From Kaistella antarctica (GTDB lineage Bacteria > Bacteroidota > Bacteroidia > Flavobacteriales > Weeksellaceae): DNA of 64,000 bases. Below, in pieces: positions 60,614 through 64,000 of the stretch (position 1 is the stretch's first letter; every line of letters starts with the position of its first letter). The DNA lies in assembly GCF_900109615.1 (NCBI RefSeq), contig NZ_FOIX01000002.1, positions 62,001 through 126,000 on the forward strand, in the 5' to 3' direction. Under the pieces are notes generated by a model. The model searched no databases and was not told the DNA's origin. It saw only the letters and a list, made by a program, of their open reading frames with translations. Position numbers and translations under genes: made by a program.

Positions 60614-61222
60614 ATGAAAAAATTTATTTTAGTAATTGCCTTGCTATTTTATGCAGGGCTATTTTCCCAATGTAACATCATGGGACCTGATCAAATTCAG
60701 GTTGGAGAAAGGCAAAATTATACGGCTGAAATTTCAGCGGATCCTACAGCTAATCATTACGAATGGATTTATCTCGATCAGAAAATGATTCCGCAAAGTG
60801 ATCTTAATCAAAATATTCTTACTGTTAAAGGATCGGTTCCAGGAAAATCTGTCTTATCTTTAAAAATAAAGGCAGCTGGCAAAACTTTTAATTGTAAGAA
60901 GTCAGTTGAGGTCATAGCGCCGCTATCGGTTTCTCTGGATATTAATGCTCAGAAATGTGATATCGAAATAGAAGCTTTTAAAGAAATTAGAGTTTCTAAT
61001 ACCATCGTAGCTTTCGAAGCAATCGCAGCTGACAACAGCTTTACTTATCAATGGACAATTCATTATAGAAATGGCTCTAAAAAAATTTCCAATGACAAGG
61101 TAGGAAAGTTCGATTACTCTAATGAAAATGTTATCGATCAGGTAGATCTAGACATTACCGATAAAAAATGCACCAAGAAAATATCAAAAACGTACAATCA
61201 TAACTTTTGGTATTTTTTCTAG
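60614..61222 (+). CDS. Exported PKD-like hypothetical protein
   Basis: A 202-residue protein with a signal peptide (about 1-19, ending FSQ). An Ig/PKD-like beta domain follows (NHYEWIYLDQKMI), with cysteines at about 20, 96 and 116. It has no sorting tail. Function unknown. It starts 36 bp after the carboxylase gene. Confidence 0.65.
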   Translation: MKKFILVIALLFYAGLFSQCNIMGPDQIQVGERQNYTAEISADPTANHYEWIYLDQKMIPQSDLNQNILTVKGSVPGKSVLSLKIKAAGKTFNCKKSVEVIAPLSVSLDINAQKCDIEIEAFKEIRVSNTIVAFEAIAADNSFTYQWTIHYRNGSKKISNDKVGKFDYSNENVIDQVDLDITDKKCTKKISKTYNHNFWYFF

Positions 61223-61244
61223 AAAGATTTGATTTATAAAAAAA

Positions 61245-61280
61245 TAAAGTCCACTTCGAAGAGTGGACTTTACTTTTTGT
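61245..61280. terminator. Bidirectional terminator between convergent genes
   Basis: TAAAGTCCACT and AGTGGACTTTA (61245-61255/61262-61272), loop TCGAAG, with a T-run on each strand. Confidence 0.85.
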
Positions 61281-61293
61281 TATAAATCGAATT

Positions 61294-61803
61294 TTAAGCT
61301 TTCACGAACTGTAATTCTCCAGCGATTTTTACGTCGTCAGAAACCATTACACCACCTGCTTCCAGGGCTGCGTTCCAGTTTAAGCCGAAATCACTTCTTT
61401 TAATTTTTCCTTCAAATGAAAAACCAGCTTTGGTTTGTCCCCAAGGATCAACATTGATTCCGCCAAAGTCAACATCTAGTTGAATCGGTTTTGTAACGCC
61501 ATTCATAGTCAAGTGACCCGTAATTTCGTTCTTTAAAGAGTCAGTTTCGAAAGTAATTTGTGGGGTCGCTTCTACATTGAAAAAATCTTCACCTTTCAAA
61601 TGCGCATCTCGATCTGCACTATTCGTACTGACAGAATCAGTTTGAATGGTTGCGTTAATTTTTGCGTTTTTAAAAGTGTCATCTTCTGCGTGCATTTCTG
61701 CCGTGAAGTTGGTGAATGATCCTTTAACATTAGAAATCATCATGTGTCTTACTTTAAAAGTAATTTCGCTGTGACTTTGATCTAAATTCCATTGTGTTGC
61801 CAT
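61294..61803 (-). CDS. YceI-family protein
   Basis: A 169-residue lipocalin-like beta barrel starting MATQWNLDQSHSEITFKVRHMM, then NATIQTDSVST and GHLTMNGVTKPIQLDVDF, typical of YceI. It has no signal peptide, so it is cytoplasmic. YceI proteins bind isoprenoids such as polyprenyl chains. Confidence 0.93.
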   Translation of the reverse strand: MATQWNLDQSHSEITFKVRHMMISNVKGSFTNFTAEMHAEDDTFKNAKINATIQTDSVSTNSADRDAHLKGEDFFNVEATPQITFETDSLKNEITGHLTMNGVTKPIQLDVDFGGINVDPWGQTKAGFSFEGKIKRSDFGLNWNAALEAGGVMVSDDVKIAGELQFVKA

Positions 61804-61839
61804 AAGTATATATTTGATGTGTTTTTAATTTTGATAATG

Positions 61840-61847
61840 CAAAGATA
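61840..61847 (-). promoter_or_regulatory. -7 box TATCTTTG of the YceI gene
   Basis: TAnnTTTG match on the minus strand 37 bp before the YceI start. The -33 is weak (TGTTTC). Confidence 0.45.
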
Positions 61848-61899
61848 TTTCAGGACAAATAGAGAAACATTGATGTAGGTTAAGAACGTATAAATTTTT

Positions 61900-61907
61900 T
61901 ACATTTG
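61900..61907 (+). promoter_or_regulatory. -7 box TACATTTG of the PAP2 gene
   Basis: TAnnTTTG match 16 bp before the PAP2 ATG; no clear TTG at the usual distance. Confidence 0.45.
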
Positions 61908-61923
61908 TCACAAGCACTTTACT

Positions 61924-62631
61924 ATGAAAAATTATTACGCTTTTCTACTGTTTTTCTTTTTTACGAGTCTAAATTTCGCTCAACAAAAAGATTCGATAAA
62001 AATCGAAAATCAGCGATTCGATTTTCAATACAAGGAACTGTATGTGCCAGCCGGATTGATGATTTCCGGAATTATCGCAGACGGTCGCGGTAAAGAATCT
62101 CTGAAAAACGAAATTGTAGAAGAGCGAAACGAACATATTTTTGGCTTCGAAAATCACTTAGATGATTACGCCCAGTTTTTTCCGTTCGTGGCTATTTATG
62201 GCTTTGAAATCGCTGGCATGAAACCCAGAACGGATTATAAAAATCGAACTGCGATTTTAGTCAAAGGACAATTAGTTAATTTGGGTTTGGTTTATATTCT
62301 AAAAAAATCTTTAAAAGAAACGCGTCCTGATGGCACTGCTTATTCTTTTCCGTCTGGTCACACGGCTAATGTTTTTGCAGGAGCGACCATGCTCGCTATT
62401 GAATATGGTGAGCATCACAAATGGGTTCCTTATGTGGCTTATGGTGTTGCAACGACGGTTGGCGCGATGAGAATGATCAATAACAAACATTATATTTCAG
62501 ATGTTTTATTTGGTGCAGGTTTAGGAATTCTCTCCATGAAAGCTGCATACTGGACGCATCAATATAAATGGAACCGTGCGAAATCTGACCGCGATCCGCT
62601 CACTAATTTGTACACTTATCCAGAGAATTAA
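61924..62631 (+). CDS. PAP2-family phosphatase
   Basis: A 235-residue protein with a signal peptide or TM (FLLFFFFTSLNFAQ) and the PAP2 active site: K-x-x-x-x-x-x-R-P in KKSLKETRPDG, SGH in SFPSGHTANVFAGAT, and S-x-x-x-H-x-x-x-D in NNKHYISDVLFGA (Arg position is altered). It would dephosphorylate lipid phosphates at the periplasmic face. Confidence 0.85.
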   Translation: MKNYYAFLLFFFFTSLNFAQQKDSIKIENQRFDFQYKELYVPAGLMISGIIADGRGKESLKNEIVEERNEHIFGFENHLDDYAQFFPFVAIYGFEIAGMKPRTDYKNRTAILVKGQLVNLGLVYILKKSLKETRPDGTAYSFPSGHTANVFAGATMLAIEYGEHHKWVPYVAYGVATTVGAMRMINNKHYISDVLFGAGLGILSMKAAYWTHQYKWNRAKSDRDPLTNLYTYPEN

Positions 62632-62742
62632 TTGGTTTAATAGAAATCAATTTAATTTATTAATTTTAGCCATCTTTTAAAAGTGGTTAAAAACCTTTGA
62701 TTTAAAGGATTCTTTTCTATTTAAAAATATTTATTATATCTA

Positions 62743-64000
62743 ATGAAAATATCTAAACTCTCTTTTCTATTCCTTTTTTCAGGAAGTTTTCTCTTTGCTC
62801 AAACTCAAAAATTTACGATTGCTGAAGCGGTAAATGGTTTAAGAAGCAATCTTGCCGTAAAAAATATTTCCCAGTTTTCTTGGGCTGATGATGGTAAATC
62901 GTTTTATGAAGGAACCAAAAACGGTTATTTGATGACGGATGTTTCTACTAATAAGGTAGACACCTTGGTTTCATTGCATCAGTTGAACACGACATTGTCT
63001 TTGGATAAAAAATTAAAGTCTTTTCCGAGAATTACTTTTGTCAATAAAAACAAAGGATATTTCACTCAAAATTCACAAAACTTTTGGATCGAGCGTTCTG
63101 GAAAAGAATGGAAAATTAAAGAAGGACTTACTTTAGATAAAGAAGCTGAGAATTCCCAAATGCTGAATGATCATCAAGATTTTGTTTACACTGTTGGAAA
63201 TAATCTTTATCTCAATAAAAACGGAAAAGTGGTAGCCATTACAACTGACGGAACTAAAGATATCGTCAATGGAAAGGCAGTTCACCAACAAGAATTTGGT
63301 ATTGATAAAGGAATTTTTATTTCACCCGACAATTCTAAAATAGCCTTCTACAGAATGGATCAGTCGATGGTGAAAGATTATCCGATTATTGATTGGAGCG
63401 TTGTGCCAGCGGTCAATAAAAACATCAAATATCCAATGGCGGGAACGCCTTCGCATCACGTGACTTTGGGCGTTTACGATATTAAAACCAATAAGACGAC
63501 TTTCCTCAATATCGAAGGTGATCCAGAGCAATATTTGACCGTTGTTACTTGGAATCCAGATTCTAAATCAGTTTTTGTGGGTGTTTTAAATCGTGATCAG
63601 AATGATTTAAAAATGAATCAATACAATGCTTCCACCGGAAGTTTTATGAAAATGTTGTTTGAGGAGAAATCTGATAAATATGTCGAGCCACAACAGCCAC
63701 TATTATTTTTCCCGAATTCAACAACTGATTTTATTTGGCAAAGTCAGCGAACAGGCTACAATCATTTATTCCATTATAATATAGATAAAGGATTGGTCGC
63801 GCAGTTGACTAAAGGAGATTGGTTGGTAACCGATATTCTCGGTTTTAATGAAAAGAAAAAAGAAATTTTCTACGTTTCGACGCAGGAATCTCCGATGGAA
63901 AGACATCTTTACAAAGTAGACTGGACGAATTTTAAAACTCAGAGATTAGATCAAGGTGCCGGAATGCACTCAGGCGTTTTGAGTAAAGATGGAAATCATT
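62743..64000 (+). CDS. DPP4-type S9 family peptidase (3' partial)
   Basis: The ATG at 62743 begins a signal peptide (MKISKLSFLFLFSGSFLFAQ), then an N-terminal beta-propeller: FTIAEAVNGLRSNLAVKNIS, WADDGKSFYEG, and ISPDNSKIAFYRMDQS with VKDYPI. This is the start of a dipeptidyl-peptidase IV homologue of Bacteroidetes. About 419 codons are in the window; the catalytic Ser-Asp-His domain lies beyond the end. Confidence 0.85.
   Translation, partial: MKISKLSFLFLFSGSFLFAQTQKFTIAEAVNGLRSNLAVKNISQFSWADDGKSFYEGTKNGYLMTDVSTNKVDTLVSLHQLNTTLSLDKKLKSFPRITFVNKNKGYFTQNSQNFWIERSGKEWKIKEGLTLDKEAENSQMLNDHQDFVYTVGNNLYLNKNGKVVAITTDGTKDIVNGKAVHQQEFGIDKGIFISPDNSKIAFYRMDQSMVKDYPIIDWSVVPAVNKNIKYPMAGTPSHHVTLGVYDIKTNKTTFLNIEGDPEQYLTVVTWNPDSKSVFVGVLNRDQNDLKMNQYNASTGSFMKMLFEEKSDKYVEPQQPLLFFPNSTTDFIWQSQRTGYNHLFHYNIDKGLVAQLTKGDWLVTDILGFNEKKKEIFYVSTQESPMERHLYKVDWTNFKTQRLDQGAGMHSGVLSKDGNH

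Overview
The window looks like chromosomal DNA of a low-GC Flavobacteriia, most likely Weeksellaceae (Chryseobacterium/Kaistella-like). I base this on TAnnTTTG promoter boxes, type IX secretion (T9SS) C-terminal tails, a PorV-like protein, a moxR-DUF58-BatABCD cluster, a mevalonate-pathway gene and the Mla, DinB and GreA-like gene styles. The genus is inference.

Region 1 (about 1-13.7 kb) looks like an integrated accessory island. It ends at a tRNA-Phe 3'-end remnant preceded by short direct repeats, as expected for the distal att site of an integrative element; the other end lies outside the window. It carries a secreted phospholipase D-like protein, a decayed SRAP (YedK/HMCES) gene, an EcsC-like membrane protein with a small partner, a stand-alone PD-(D/E)XK nuclease, a WG-repeat protein, and a three-gene type IV restriction operon (unknown protein, EVE-domain McrB, McrC). 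Divergent from that operon is an unusual exonuclease VII large subunit (XseA)-like protein. It keeps the catalytic residues but has a tandem-repeat coiled coil and a C-terminal membrane anchor, and no xseB is nearby. This restriction plus XseA-TM block is the best candidate for an undescribed defence system here.

Region 2 (13.8-26.7 kb) returns to chromosome-type genes: an ASCH protein, a CPBP protease, mlaE-mlaF-mlaD, and an SLC13 transporter. Next comes a wrecked DNA methyltransferase carrying a 21-bp repeat array, followed directly by a membrane-anchored restriction-endonuclease-fold protein. DUF421, HD phosphohydrolase, MutS2 (no Smr domain), GNAT, Ung, a lipoprotein and DUF456 complete the stretch.

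Region 3 (26.7-44.6 kb) has an MscS channel with pdxJ, two alpha/beta hydrolases, an epimerase with an acyl-CoA ligase, mvaD and a MarC protein. It then has the large minus-strand moxR/TlpA-like/DUF58/BatD-like/BatA/BatB/TPR/BatD cluster.

Region 4 (44.8-64 kb) is mostly housekeeping: DinB, rlmB, GreA-like, nitroreductase, TM2, hemB, a T9SS-tailed protein, NDH-2 with trmD, an EEP nuclease and Lrp. deoC and a double-domain ALDH16-like dehydrogenase follow, separated by 23-bp tandem repeats. The region ends with PorV-like, EamA, acyl-CoA carboxylase beta, YceI, PAP2 and the 5' part of a DPP4-type S9 peptidase cut by the window end. Several genes start 3-6 nt after a TAnnTTTG box and may be leaderless.
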